From Bacteroidaceae bacterium (lineage in GTDB: Bacteria > Bacteroidota > Bacteroidia > Bacteroidales > Bacteroidaceae): DNA of 50,867 nt. The notes beneath the pieces were generated by a model, which ran no database searches, was not told the origin of the DNA, and worked only from the letters and a program-made list of their open reading frames with translations. Location: contig JAFUVZ010000041.1 in NCBI GenBank assembly GCA_017471185.1, forward strand, positions 1-50,867, read 5' to 3'. Positions 1-8,263 of this stretch are shown here, one piece after another (the stretch's first letter is position 1; every line of letters starts with the position of its first letter). A program made the translations under genes and the position numbers.

Positions 1-84
1 ATATATAATATATTATATATTTATTATTAATATGTTATTTTCACCCCCTGCTTTCTAAAGCAATAGTGAAAACCTATATGTCCG

Positions 85-108
85 AAGTGAGTAAGTGAGT
101 AAGTGAGT
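85..108. repeat. Octamer tandem repeat (AAGTGAGT)x3
   Basis: Three perfect tandem copies of AAGTGAGT lie upstream of the promoter. Bases 1-35 are a run of A/T with partial dyad symmetry. I see no coding sequence in 1-235. Confidence 0.7.
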
Positions 109-187
109 AACTTGAAAAAATAATCAGTAGATAATGAGATGCTGTATCAAATATTATCCTACCTTGTGCAAATAAAATCCAATCTGT

Positions 188-218
188 TTTGTATTGTGCT
201 AACTTTGCATTATCTTTG
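188..218 (+). promoter_or_regulatory. Promoter for the secreted-hydrolase run
   Basis: TTTG at 188-191, a 19-bp spacer, then TATCTTTG at 211-218 matches the Bacteroidota sigma-ABfr consensus exactly. A second -7-like box, TAACTTTG, lies at 200-207. Transcription would start near 224, so the mRNA would run through the whole palindromic element at 236-481 before reaching the first start codon at 506. Confidence 0.75.
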
Positions 219-235
219 TATAGAAATATTAACTA

Positions 236-481
236 AAGTTTCGCAAGTGAATGAATATACTATTGAACAGCGCCCCGAAGGGGCATCAAGCCAATAGCCC
301 AGGGCATCGCCCTGGGTACAAGGATGCGGGTAGGTTCGCCCTGAAAGGGCAAAAGCCTTTTCTTGCCTTTCATGCTTTTGCCCTTACAGGGCGCGAGTCG
401 TACTCCACATAACCCAGGGCGTTGCCCTGGGCTGGAAGCTTACTGGCCTTTCAGGCCGTTGTTGTTCAACTTGCGAAACTT
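236..481 (+). mobile_element. Palindromic MITE-like element, copy 1
   Basis: The element is bounded by a perfect 13-bp inverted repeat (AAGTTTCGCAAGT at 236-248 and its complement at 469-481). Inside are several short GC-rich palindromes, including GCCCCGAAGGGGC near 272, CCCAGGGCATCGCCCTGGG at 299-317 and CCCAGGGCGTTGCCCTGGG near 413-431. A near-identical but rearranged copy lies at 17091-17296 in the opposite orientation. The flanks share ATTAAC (228-233 and 490-495), which is only a weak candidate for a target duplication. No transposase is present, so movement would need a trans-acting enzyme. Confidence 0.8.
251..412 (+). other. Small ORF inside palindromic element copy 1
   Basis: A 53-codon frame starts MNILLNSAPKG and continues ANSPGHRPG. 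The second copy of the element encodes the same opening (MNILLNSAPKG, then ANSPGHRPG). The frame reads straight through the GC palindromes, so the conservation may simply reflect conservation of the DNA element. I know of no function and do not regard it as a proven gene. Confidence 0.25.
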
Positions 482-505
482 GAATAATAATTAACAAATG
501 TGATT

Positions 506-2236
506 ATGAAGAACTTTTTACTGACAATGATTTTCGTAATGGGTTGTGCTATGGGTGTTTACGCACAGGAACTGCCTCATATGCAACAGTCCAAGGCTGG
601 CAAGACACAACTGATAGTAGATGGCAAACCTTTCATCGCGTTGGCTGGAGAACTGCACAACTCCACCACGGGCAGCGTGGAGAATATGCGTGGCTTGTGG
701 AAACGGATGGCAGACAAGAACCTCAATACGGTGGTTGCTCCCATCAGTTGGGAACTGCTGGAGCCGGAGGAGGGCAAGTTCGACTATACCCTACTTGACG
801 CAATGATTACTGGTGCCAGGGAGCAGAACCTCAAGCTGGTGGTGCTGTGGTTCGGCAGCTGGAAGAACGGAACCTCCACGTATGCACCCTTGTGGGTGAA
901 GACCAATCCGAAACGTTTCCCATTGGTGAAAAACGCCAAGGGTGATGACACGAACACCCTCTCAACACTGGGTGCCGAAACCCTGAAGGGTGACGCCAAC
1001 GCATTCGCACACATGATGAAGCGTATCAAGGAGGTGGATAAAGACCATACGGTCATCATGATCCAGGTGGAGAATGAGATCGGTACGCTGGATATGGCTG
1101 CCAGCTATATGGGAGGAGCCAACACCATGCGTCGCGACTACAACCAGCTGGCTGAGAAAGCCTATAAAGGACAGGTGCCTGAAACGCTGACCGCCTACCT
1201 AAAGCAACATCAGAAAGAGCTGCATCCGGCTATCCTCAATGCCTGGAATGCCAACGGCAACAAGATGAAGGGCACCTGGGAAGAGGTTTTCGGCAAAAGT
1301 CAGGAAGACAAAAATGGCGGCATGGAAAGCTACAGTTACCTGACTGAGGAAATATTCATGGCTTGGAACTACGCTTCTTTCGTAGGACAGGTGGCGAGTG
1401 CAGGTAAAAGCGAACTGGCTTTGCCGATGTATGTCAACGCTTGGATGAAGCAGCCTAAACAGACCGAACCAGGATTCTATCCATCCGGAGGCCCGTTGGC
1501 TCACCTGATTGACATCTGGCGTGCAGGAGTTCCTTCCATCGACTTCATCGCTCCTGACATCTATGCCACAGAGATCTTCGACTGGATCTGCGAAGGCTAT
1601 ACCCGTTCGGGCAATCCACTCTTCATTCCTGAAACCCGTGTGGATGCCGGTGGCGCTGCCAGAACATTCTATGCCATTGGTAAATACGGTGCCCTGTGTT
1701 ATTCTCCTTTCGGCATCGACGGTGGCGGACTCACGCTTTCAGCTGACCCTAACGAGAAACTTATCGATCAGGTATATGGCACATTGGATATGCTGATGCC
1801 TTACCTGCAGGAACACATCGGCACAGACAAGATGGCTGGTTTCTTCTTAGAGGGCGACAAGAAGACCGATACCGTTGAAATGGGTGCCTACAAGGTGTCT
1901 CTGGGCAAATTCAACACTTCTGCGTCAATGGCTATGTTTGGCGTCGCTACCGATGACGCTGCCGTGACTGAGCTGCCTACAGGTGCATTGGTCATCCAGA
2001 CAGCTTCAGATGAATTCATCGTGGCCGGTGGCATCGGCAGCATGTCTCTTTCCATCAGCAAAGGTGATGGTAGTAAGGCAAAGCATGTGGCTTACGCACA
2101 GGTGGATGAGATCAGACGCGATGCAGATGGAAAGATCTATACCCATCGCCTGAATGGTGACGAAACGGCCTTTGGTGGCGCCACCGTGCAGCAGGGACAG
2201 TGCAAGGCGTTCAGAATCAAAATGTACGAATATTAA
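506..2236 (+). CDS. Secreted beta-galactosidase-like glycoside hydrolase (GH35 type with DUF5597-like C-terminus)
   Basis: Exported 576-residue protein with an N-terminal signal peptide ending near VYAQ. The (beta/alpha)8 barrel resembles GH35/GH42 enzymes that remove terminal beta-galactosyl residues. The QVENEIG motif places the acid/base at Glu191, and FIPETR makes Glu376 the likely nucleophile. The C-terminal third resembles the domain called DUF5597 in such enzymes. I chose ATG 506; a GTG at 500 would add two residues without a better ribosome site. It heads a four-gene run of exported proteins with 11-18 bp gaps. Its 5' leader is filled by a palindromic element. The family is fairly secure; the substrate is inferred, and no SusC/D genes are nearby to suggest one. 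Confidence 0.85.
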   Translation: MKNFLLTMIFVMGCAMGVYAQELPHMQQSKAGKTQLIVDGKPFIALAGELHNSTTGSVENMRGLWKRMADKNLNTVVAPISWELLEPEEGKFDYTLLDAMITGAREQNLKLVVLWFGSWKNGTSTYAPLWVKTNPKRFPLVKNAKGDDTNTLSTLGAETLKGDANAFAHMMKRIKEVDKDHTVIMIQVENEIGTLDMAASYMGGANTMRRDYNQLAEKAYKGQVPETLTAYLKQHQKELHPAILNAWNANGNKMKGTWEEVFGKSQEDKNGGMESYSYLTEEIFMAWNYASFVGQVASAGKSELALPMYVNAWMKQPKQTEPGFYPSGGPLAHLIDIWRAGVPSIDFIAPDIYATEIFDWICEGYTRSGNPLFIPETRVDAGGAARTFYAIGKYGALCYSPFGIDGGGLTLSADPNEKLIDQVYGTLDMLMPYLQEHIGTDKMAGFFLEGDKKTDTVEMGAYKVSLGKFNTSASMAMFGVATDDAAVTELPTGALVIQTASDEFIVAGGIGSMSLSISKGDGSKAKHVAYAQVDEIRRDADGKIYTHRLNGDETAFGGATVQQGQCKAFRIKMYEY

Positions 2237-2247
2237 TGGGAGATGTG

Positions 2248-4032
2248 ATGAGGAAGATATTCTTTTGTCTGACTTGCCTGATGCTGTGCATTGTGAATGT
2301 AAAGGCACAACAACTCACTGAGGAGCAGCGTAGGGCTTATCTGGAGATGCTGAAACATTCTACAGTGTCTTTTACCTTGGATTCTACCCAAGTGGCTCCA
2401 ACCGTATGCGGATACACCTATGAGGAACAGATGGTGGAGGCGGGCGAAGGACTGAAGTTGGTTACCTGCATCTACAAGCCTACCATGCCTGGCCCCTGGC
2501 CAGTGGTCATCACACGCACTCCCTACACTTATTTAGGCACTGGCGACAGCAATGAGATTGGTCGAGGATATGCTCGCAGAGGCATCGCTTACATCACTCA
2601 GTATTGCCGGGGCAAGGGTGGATCGGAAGGCGTATATGAGCCTAACGTCAACGAGCGTGTGGATGGTCTGGCGTTGGTCAACTGGGTAGCTGCACAGCCC
2701 TGGTGTAAGAACATCGGTCTGTTCGGAGAATCCTATACCGCCTTGACCTGTTGGATTATCGCAGACGCTGTGCCAGACAAGGTGAAGGGTATCTTCCTGC
2801 ATCATTATGGCGTTGACCGCCATCTCTCTGCCTACAGTTACGGACAGTTCCGTCAGGATATCCTCACGGCTTGGGCTATCGACAACGCAGAGGAAATAAC
2901 GGAAAAACCAGCCAAACCTGATATTACCAAGGTATATCACGAGCAGATGGCCTACATGCCTCAGCGTGAGATGGATACCCATTTCTTTGGCGTAGAACTT
3001 CCTTGGTATCGCGACTGGATTTCCCATACCGACTATACCGACCCTTACTGGCACCAGGGTGTTTGGGAGACCTTGCGCAACATTCCCTCTAAAATCCAGG
3101 TGCCTATTGTGGTGGTAGCTGGTCATTTCGACCACCATCAGGAAGGAACTATCCTGGGTTATAACCTGCTGCCAGAGGAGACAAAGGCAAAAAGCCAGCT
3201 CATCGTGGGAGCATGGAACCACTCCCACATCATCACCCCAATGATTGGCAAGCAGGACCATGCGATGGATGTGAACCTCACCACCATGCAGTTCAACTGG
3301 TTCTATGACCTGCTGTTGAAGGAAGAGGCACCCAGACCTGCGGTTAAGGTGTATGCCATCGGTGAGGACAAATGGCACAATCTGAGCAGCTGGCCTCTGA
3401 AAGACCAGGTGAAGCCGGAGGTTTACTATTTCTCTACTGACAGCAGGCTCGACAAGGAAGCCCAACGGTCTTCTGCTTCACGGCAATGGACCTATGATCC
3501 ACAGAATCCTGTCTTGTCGATTGGTGGCGAGACATTGTTCAATTCCTCCACACGCAGAGGCAGTCAGCTTCAGCCACTACCCAATTACAGGGAGGATGTG
3601 GTCTCATTTCTCTCAGAACCTTTGGCAGAGCCCATGTTGATTGCAGGCAAGATTAAGGTAAAGCTGCACGTCAGTTCTGATTGCGATGATACCGCTTTCA
3701 CCTATAAGGTCAGTGAGGTGTTCGCTGACGGAAGCACTTATAACATCCGCACGGGCATTACCTCGCTGGGCTTCCGCAATAATCCGCTCGGACCACGTCA
3801 AGACTACGAGCCAGGCAAGAAGGCTACCCTGGAGATGGAAGCGTTGCCCATCATGTGGCAGCTCCAGCCAGGAAGCCGTATCCGCGTGGACATTTCCTCC
3901 TCAGATTTCCCTCAGTTCAGCATACACAGCAACTATGCCGGCGTTTGGTCGGAGCAAAGCAAGACACGTCTGGCGCACCAGACCTTGTATCTGGACGGAG
4001 AGAGCAAGATTGAAATACCTGTCATGAAATAA
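2248..4032 (+). CDS. Secreted CocE/NonD-family alpha/beta hydrolase (X-Pro dipeptidyl-peptidase S15 type)
   Basis: 594-residue exported serine hydrolase. The signal peptide MRKIFFCLTCLMLCIV ends near VKAQ. The nucleophile elbow GESYTA gives Ser162; Asp295 in AGHFDHH and His325 in GAWNHSH complete a plausible triad in the usual order for this superfamily. The last roughly 220 residues form the jelly-roll domain typical of X-Pro dipeptidyl peptidases and cocaine esterases. ATG 2248 is preceded by GGGAG five bases upstream, which favours it over in-frame starts at 2200 and 2236. It follows the glycosidase by 11 bp, so co-transcription is likely. Members act as esterases, acylases or prolyl peptidases; the sequence does not show which, although acetyl-ester removal from glycans would fit the context. 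Confidence 0.85.
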   Translation: MRKIFFCLTCLMLCIVNVKAQQLTEEQRRAYLEMLKHSTVSFTLDSTQVAPTVCGYTYEEQMVEAGEGLKLVTCIYKPTMPGPWPVVITRTPYTYLGTGDSNEIGRGYARRGIAYITQYCRGKGGSEGVYEPNVNERVDGLALVNWVAAQPWCKNIGLFGESYTALTCWIIADAVPDKVKGIFLHHYGVDRHLSAYSYGQFRQDILTAWAIDNAEEITEKPAKPDITKVYHEQMAYMPQREMDTHFFGVELPWYRDWISHTDYTDPYWHQGVWETLRNIPSKIQVPIVVVAGHFDHHQEGTILGYNLLPEETKAKSQLIVGAWNHSHIITPMIGKQDHAMDVNLTTMQFNWFYDLLLKEEAPRPAVKVYAIGEDKWHNLSSWPLKDQVKPEVYYFSTDSRLDKEAQRSSASRQWTYDPQNPVLSIGGETLFNSSTRRGSQLQPLPNYREDVVSFLSEPLAEPMLIAGKIKVKLHVSSDCDDTAFTYKVSEVFADGSTYNIRTGITSLGFRNNPLGPRQDYEPGKKATLEMEALPIMWQLQPGSRIRVDISSSDFPQFSIHSNYAGVWSEQSKTRLAHQTLYLDGESKIEIPVMK

Positions 4033-4050
4033 CTAAAAAATGTAGAAGCT

Positions 4051-4737
4051 ATGAGAACATTGAGCAGAATTCTGATGGCGCCGATCATCATGGCTGGCGC
4101 ACTGGGCACGGCTCAGGCACAGGAAACCTACACCTATGGCGACCATGTTTACACGATGAAAGGCAACCTCACCATTGAGCGTTATAACGCCAATGCCACA
4201 GGAACTGTGACTTTCACGAATGTTCCTGCCGGCATCGACGAGTTTACGGCTGTATATGAGAACTTCCTGGGCAAGACGCCTTACGGAGTGGCTGCCATGA
4301 TGCCTATGGCTATGGAAATGTATGCGCGAGACTGCCAGGTGGGCGAGGCGTGCATCAGGCTCATCAACAGAGACAGCAACGTGGGTTCTGTGATGTCAAT
4401 CGTGAGTGACAAGTTGAAGGACGTACAGGAAGGCGACACCTATCGCCAGCGTTATCTCCCGGCTGCAGTGCTGGCTGGAGCAACCCCAGAAAACGGATAT
4501 ACACCCAAGAAGCCTTATACGGTGAACATGAAGGCGAGCGTGAACAAGCATCAGGAGATGCAGCTTTTCGACGGAACGGTGATGTATATCTACATCATGG
4601 GCAAGGGATGGGATACTGAACAGCGTGCCGTAGAGATTGTCAAGAGCTCAGACAGCGAACTGTTCAAGGTGTTTAACTGTCCTTCGCTATATGTGCAGTG
4701 CAAGCGCATCAAGGGAAAATGGAACGGATTGGATTAA
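4051..4737 (+). CDS. Secreted protein of unknown function (DUF6935-like)
   Basis: 228-residue protein with a signal peptide ending AQAQ. The mature part begins with a small beta-rich segment (TYGDHVYTMKGNLTIERY) and ends with a conserved-looking motif, FKVFNCPSLYVQCKRI, before GKWNGLD. No catalytic motif or membrane segment is visible. It resembles secreted Prevotella proteins that I associate with the DUF6935 label, but I could not check this. It sits 18 bp after the CocE-type hydrolase and 12 bp before the beta-helix protein, so it belongs to the same transcription unit and probably acts in the periplasm or at the surface. Confidence 0.6.
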   Translation: MRTLSRILMAPIIMAGALGTAQAQETYTYGDHVYTMKGNLTIERYNANATGTVTFTNVPAGIDEFTAVYENFLGKTPYGVAAMMPMAMEMYARDCQVGEACIRLINRDSNVGSVMSIVSDKLKDVQEGDTYRQRYLPAAVLAGATPENGYTPKKPYTVNMKASVNKHQEMQLFDGTVMYIYIMGKGWDTEQRAVEIVKSSDSELFKVFNCPSLYVQCKRIKGKWNGLD

Positions 4738-4749
4738 AAAGAGATAATT

Positions 4750-6297
4750 ATGAGAAAGGTCCTAATAACAATGATGGTGCTGTTTGCTGCGATAGCAGTC
4801 AGGGCACAGAATACGGTTGGCTTGTATGATTCGTTTTGGGACGGACGAGTCTTTTGGACAGCCTCTGAGATTGACGAATCCTATGGTACCACTCATTTCG
4901 AGGGCTATGATATCGATGGCAACGAATATCAATTCGACTTGATGCCTGGTCGTCGGGACGGTCAGTATTTCATCAGTGGTGAGGATGATATTCCCGCTTT
5001 GCGTGCCAAAGGTGGTTGGGAAGTGGACTATGTTGATGAAGACGGCATGAGGTTCCTGGCTCCCAAGAACCCACAGGGCAGGATTGTCAACACACTGACT
5101 TTTACTGAAGATGGTCTGTATGAAACTTATGGTCAATCGGTTGATGCAAATCAGGAGCCTGTCAGCGATATGATAGACGGCTATCTGATGGATGCCGGGT
5201 ATTTGAGCCGTTTCTCGCCTGAGGAACTGAGGGAGATGAGGGCTCAGCTGAAGGAAAGCAATAATCAAGGTATCATCGTAAGGACTAACCTGCAGCTTGT
5301 AGAGAACGAGCTGGAGATTGACCAGAAAGACCGTTTCAAGCCCCTTATGAGTCCATCGGAATGGGAAGCCTGGAAGGCTGATAATTCAGCGGATTATGAT
5401 GAGGAAGAGGATGATGATTTCGCTGCTTTCGTGGATATTACGGTATCCAATGCAGCAGAGTTTATCGAGGCCTTGGGGTGCAACCGAACCGTACGCATAG
5501 CTGACGGAGTGACCATTGACCTGACTCCAGCCTTGAACGACCCTGAGATTTTCGTTGGCAAGTACAACGACTGGGTGAGCGATATGTATGCTTATGAGAA
5601 TGAGGTGGGAGAATATGCCATCCGCATCGTCAGCGAAGAGGTATATGACGGACGTCAGCTGACGCTGAAAAACATCAACAACCTTACCATCATCGGTGGT
5701 TTGGGCAGTAAGCTGATCGTGGAGCCTCGATACGCTTGCGTAATCAACCTCTGGAGATGCTCAAGCGTACGGATACAGAACCTCGTGATGGGCCACACGG
5801 AAGAAGGCGTATGCGTGGGTGGTGTGATTGGCATGAACTACTGCTATGATACCCAGATCTATAACTGCGACCTTTATGGATGCGGCACCTATGGTATCGT
5901 GGCAGAGAACAGCAGCGTGACCAATCTTGTAAACAGTATCATACGCGATTGCTCAGAGGGTATCGTATGGCTGATTGACTGCAGCAACGCTACTTTCTAT
6001 AATTGCGATTTCTTCGATAATGCTGGAGGTGTGGCAACCTACAAGACCACAGACATTTCATTCAGGAACTGCCATTTCTACCGCAATCGAGGCGGGTTGT
6101 TCACTGTTGACCGCAAGATTATGCTCGATGGTTGCGAGATGTGGCATCCTGAGGGGCAAAGAGGCAATGAGAATGTGCTCTCTTACGAAGAAGAAGACTA
6201 CATCTGGAATAACGACAGAGGAGAGGGTGTATCGCTCAGACCTGGCGTGGGACCGAGGAAACAAGGTGAAGGTGGTCTTAACGAAGATGGCAGGTAA
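4750..6297 (+). CDS. Secreted right-handed parallel beta-helix protein, 3' end probably frameshifted
   Basis: 515 residues as read, with a signal peptide ending VRAQ. After an acidic N-terminal half (EEEDDDFAAF near residue 217) the protein settles into short repeats such as NLTIIGGLGSKL, VRIQNLVMGH, TQIYNCDLYGCGTYGI and ISFRNCHFYRNRGG. These are the coils of a pectate-lyase-like beta-helix with NosD/PbH1-type repeats. Such folds bind or cleave polysaccharides, but no lyase catalytic residues stand out. The last 20 or so residues (RPGVGPRKQGEGG...) look unlike protein, while sensible sequence continues in a neighbouring frame and then again in this frame after the stop. The natural product was probably about 30 residues longer. 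It is the last gene of the exported run and is followed by a strong terminator. Confidence 0.7.
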   Translation: MRKVLITMMVLFAAIAVRAQNTVGLYDSFWDGRVFWTASEIDESYGTTHFEGYDIDGNEYQFDLMPGRRDGQYFISGEDDIPALRAKGGWEVDYVDEDGMRFLAPKNPQGRIVNTLTFTEDGLYETYGQSVDANQEPVSDMIDGYLMDAGYLSRFSPEELREMRAQLKESNNQGIIVRTNLQLVENELEIDQKDRFKPLMSPSEWEAWKADNSADYDEEEDDDFAAFVDITVSNAAEFIEALGCNRTVRIADGVTIDLTPALNDPEIFVGKYNDWVSDMYAYENEVGEYAIRIVSEEVYDGRQLTLKNINNLTIIGGLGSKLIVEPRYACVINLWRCSSVRIQNLVMGHTEEGVCVGGVIGMNYCYDTQIYNCDLYGCGTYGIVAENSSVTNLVNSIIRDCSEGIVWLIDCSNATFYNCDFFDNAGGVATYKTTDISFRNCHFYRNRGGLFTVDRKIMLDGCEMWHPEGQRGNENVLSYEEEDYIWNNDRGEGVSLRPGVGPRKQGEGGLNEDGR

Positions 6298-6404
6298 GCT
6301 TTATATCATCGGCATAAAAAACCGCAGGATGTTTATCCGGATGTGATTCTGGAAGATAACTGGGTGGTGTCCAGAAGCTATCTTGACGGAAATTCCATTA
6401 CCGT
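6228..6404 (+). pseudogene. Out-of-frame 3' remnant of the beta-helix gene
   Basis: In the +1 frame, 6228-6320 encodes YRSDLAWDRGNKVKVVLTKM and then AGKLYIIGIKN. In the original frame, beyond the TAA at 6295, 6331-6404 encodes QDVYPDVILEDNWVVSRSY and then LDGNSITV. Both look like real beta-rich protein. The switch between them falls at a run of six A (6316-6321), a common site for indels. Two compensating single-base changes, or sequencing errors, would restore one continuous frame up to the terminator. Confidence 0.5.
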
Positions 6405-6441
6405 AGAGCCTCCCCCGTATTTCCAAGGGAGGCTCTTTTTT
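6405..6441 (+). terminator. Rho-independent terminator after the exported-protein run
   Basis: A perfect stem (AGAGCCTCCC at 6405-6414 with its complement ending at 6436) closes a 12-base loop and is followed by six T. It ends two bases before the stop codon of the convergent exporter gene, and it lacks a T run on the minus strand, so it should work only for plus-strand transcripts. Confidence 0.85.
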
Positions 6442-6443
6442 AC

Positions 6444-7535
6444 TTATTCTTCCAAGTGCTTCAAGTGCTCTCTGTTGATCACATACTTCTGGTAGTAGGC
6501 GATGAGAAGAGAGGTGATAGGTAAGGCGATGATCATACCCATCATACCCATCAGCGAACCCCAGATGGAGAGCGATAGCAAGATGATGGCAGGACTCAGT
6601 CCCGTTACCTTTCCCATAATCTTGGGGGTGAGGAAACTGTCCTGAATGATCTGCACGATGGCGAACACCGCAAGGGCTGACAGTAGGATGAGCCAGAAAT
6701 TGCCACCTGTATCAGCGGCTTTCAGGATAGACAGTATGATGGTTGGTATGAAGCCCACAATCTGCAGATAAGGCACCATGTTAAGGAAGCCAATGAATAT
6801 ACCCAGACCGATAGCCAACGGGAAGTCAATAATCAGGAAGCCGATACAGAACAAGATACCCACGCAGGAAGCCACTAAAGCCTGACCACGGAAATACTTG
6901 TTCATGCTGTCCTTCACGTCTTCCACCAGCTTCATGCTGATGGACCGGTAGCGCTTTGGCACCAGGTTTACCCAACCCTCGGAAATGCTTTCATAATCGA
7001 GTAATATAAATATTGTGTAGAGGAGGATCATCAGCAAAGAGAAGAAGCTGAACACCACGTTGACACTCTCAATCACCATATTCCACAGCTTGGGCAGATA
7101 CTCACGCAAGGCGTTCAGGAAATCCTGACGGCTGAAAAGAGATTTTATCTGTTCCATGTTCAGATGCTGCACTATGTATTCGTGTATCAAGGCAGGGACA
7201 CCGTCAGAAGGAGCCGACTCGATATATTCCACCAGCAGATCCTTGATACGCAAAGACTCTGATATCATAGGAGGCACGATCAGGTAGAATATGCCGAAAC
7301 CCACCGCTGTGACTATCAGGATAGCGAGTATGATAGCCACCACCCTGTATTTCATGCGGCACTTATATTGAAAGAACTTCACTAACGGGAAGATGAGATA
7401 AGCGATGAGCCAAGCTACGAAGAAGGGCAACAGCACGCTGCTCAGCCGGTTCAATACCATCAGGATGACGATAGCTATGATGATGCCCATCACCGCTCTG
7501 ATAAAACTGTCGAAAGTAATCTTTTTTTCTATCAT
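6444..7535 (-). CDS. AI-2E family transporter (PF01594)
   Basis: 363-residue polytopic inner-membrane protein. Hydrophobic segments are grouped as two N-terminal helices (IIIAIVILMVLN, LLPFFVAWLIAYLIF), a third near residue 75, and a C-terminal cluster of about five, with the family's extended soluble segment (residues 90-155) between. The loop containing PLAIGLGIFIGFLNMVPYLQ is typical of the family. These proteins are named for autoinducer-2 export, but many members carry other substrates, including ions. The start is supported by GGAGGT six bases upstream. It lies downstream of tdk on the same strand with a 43-bp gap. Family is secure; substrate is unknown. Confidence 0.85.
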   Translation of the reverse strand: MIEKKITFDSFIRAVMGIIIAIVILMVLNRLSSVLLPFFVAWLIAYLIFPLVKFFQYKCRMKYRVVAIILAILIVTAVGFGIFYLIVPPMISESLRIKDLLVEYIESAPSDGVPALIHEYIVQHLNMEQIKSLFSRQDFLNALREYLPKLWNMVIESVNVVFSFFSLLMILLYTIFILLDYESISEGWVNLVPKRYRSISMKLVEDVKDSMNKYFRGQALVASCVGILFCIGFLIIDFPLAIGLGIFIGFLNMVPYLQIVGFIPTIILSILKAADTGGNFWLILLSALAVFAIVQIIQDSFLTPKIMGKVTGLSPAIILLSLSIWGSLMGMMGMIIALPITSLLIAYYQKYVINREHLKHLEE

Positions 7536-7578
7536 AATATACCTCCAATCTCAAAAAACAATAACCAATCCCTATACC

Positions 7579-8169
7579 CTACACCTTTTTACTCATCACC
7601 TTATTATAACATTCCCTGCACAGAGGCTCATATTCCTGTGTCTCACCCAGCATAACCTGTTTGTCGCCACTCACCTTGCGGTATGAATACATCGCCAGGT
7701 TGCCACACTGCACACAGATGGCATGCACTTTCGTCACATCGTCAGCTATCGCCATCAGCTGGGGCATCGGTCCGAAAGGCATCCCGCGGAAATCCATATC
7801 CAGCCCAGCTATGATTACCCTTACGCCACTATCAGCCAGTTGCTTGCAGACATCAGGCAAACCCATGTCGAAAAACTGCGCTTCGTCTATGCCCACCACC
7901 TCGATGTCAGAAGACAGGAGCAGGATGCTGGCAGAAGAGTCCAGCGGGGTAGAGGCTATGCTGTGCCCCTCATGTGTCACCACATCTTCTTCAGAATACC
8001 TGGTGTCGATGGCAGGCTTGAATATCTCCACCTTCTGTTTGGCGAACTTCGCGCGTTTCATTCGCCTGATCAACTCCTCCGTCTTGCCAGAGAACATAGA
8101 GCCGCAAATCACCTCTATACGTCCTCTGCGGCGCGTCTCTTGCATGCTGTTTTCTGAATAAACTTCCAT
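7579..8169 (-). CDS. tdk: Thymidine kinase (type II)
   Basis: 196-residue cytosolic enzyme that phosphorylates thymidine to dTMP in nucleoside salvage. The P-loop [14 protein letters not shown] is near residue 22, the Walker B/lid segment is [10 protein letters not shown] with the catalytic Glu, and a thymidine-binding segment follows at [15 protein letters not shown]. Two Cys pairs, CVQC near residue 152 and CREC near residue 184, form the structural zinc site of type II kinases. Length is normal for the family. It is transcribed divergently from rsmI. The TACATTTG box at 8192-8199 on the minus strand is a plausible -7 element. Confidence 0.95.
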   Translation of the reverse strand: MEVYSENSMQETRRRGRIEVICGSMFSGKTEELIRRMKRAKFAKQKVEIFKPAIDTRYSEEDVVTHEGHSIASTPLDSSASILLLSSDIEVVGIDEAQFFDMGLPDVCKQLADSGVRVIIAGLDMDFRGMPFGPMPQLMAIADDVTKVHAICVQCGNLAMYSYRKVSGDKQVMLGETQEYEPLCRECYNKVMSKKV

Positions 8170-8191
8170 GATGAAATACTAAATTTAGTTA

Positions 8192-8199
8192 CAAATGTA
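8192..8199 (-). promoter_or_regulatory. Candidate -7 box for tdk
   Basis: TACATTTG on the minus strand fits TAnnTTTG, 23 bp before the tdk start. I see no matching -33 TTTG at the usual distance, so support is moderate. Confidence 0.4.
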
Positions 8200-8215
8200 A
8201 TACTTTTACGGAGTA

Positions 8216-8249
8216 TTTGCTATTTTCATCCGATTTATTTCTAACTTTG
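8216..8249 (+). promoter_or_regulatory. Promoter for rsmI
   Basis: TTTG at 8216-8219 and TAACTTTG at 8242-8249, with a 22-bp spacer that is slightly long. Predicted transcription start is near 8255, only about 9 bases before ATG 8264 or 21 before ATG 8276. Confidence 0.55.
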
Positions 8250-8263
8250 CCCCGAATTTTAGA

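Noticed and set aside
2533-3465. A 310-codon frame antisense to the CocE-type gene
   Set aside because: Fully opposite a well-supported gene, no ribosome site, no recognisable motif.
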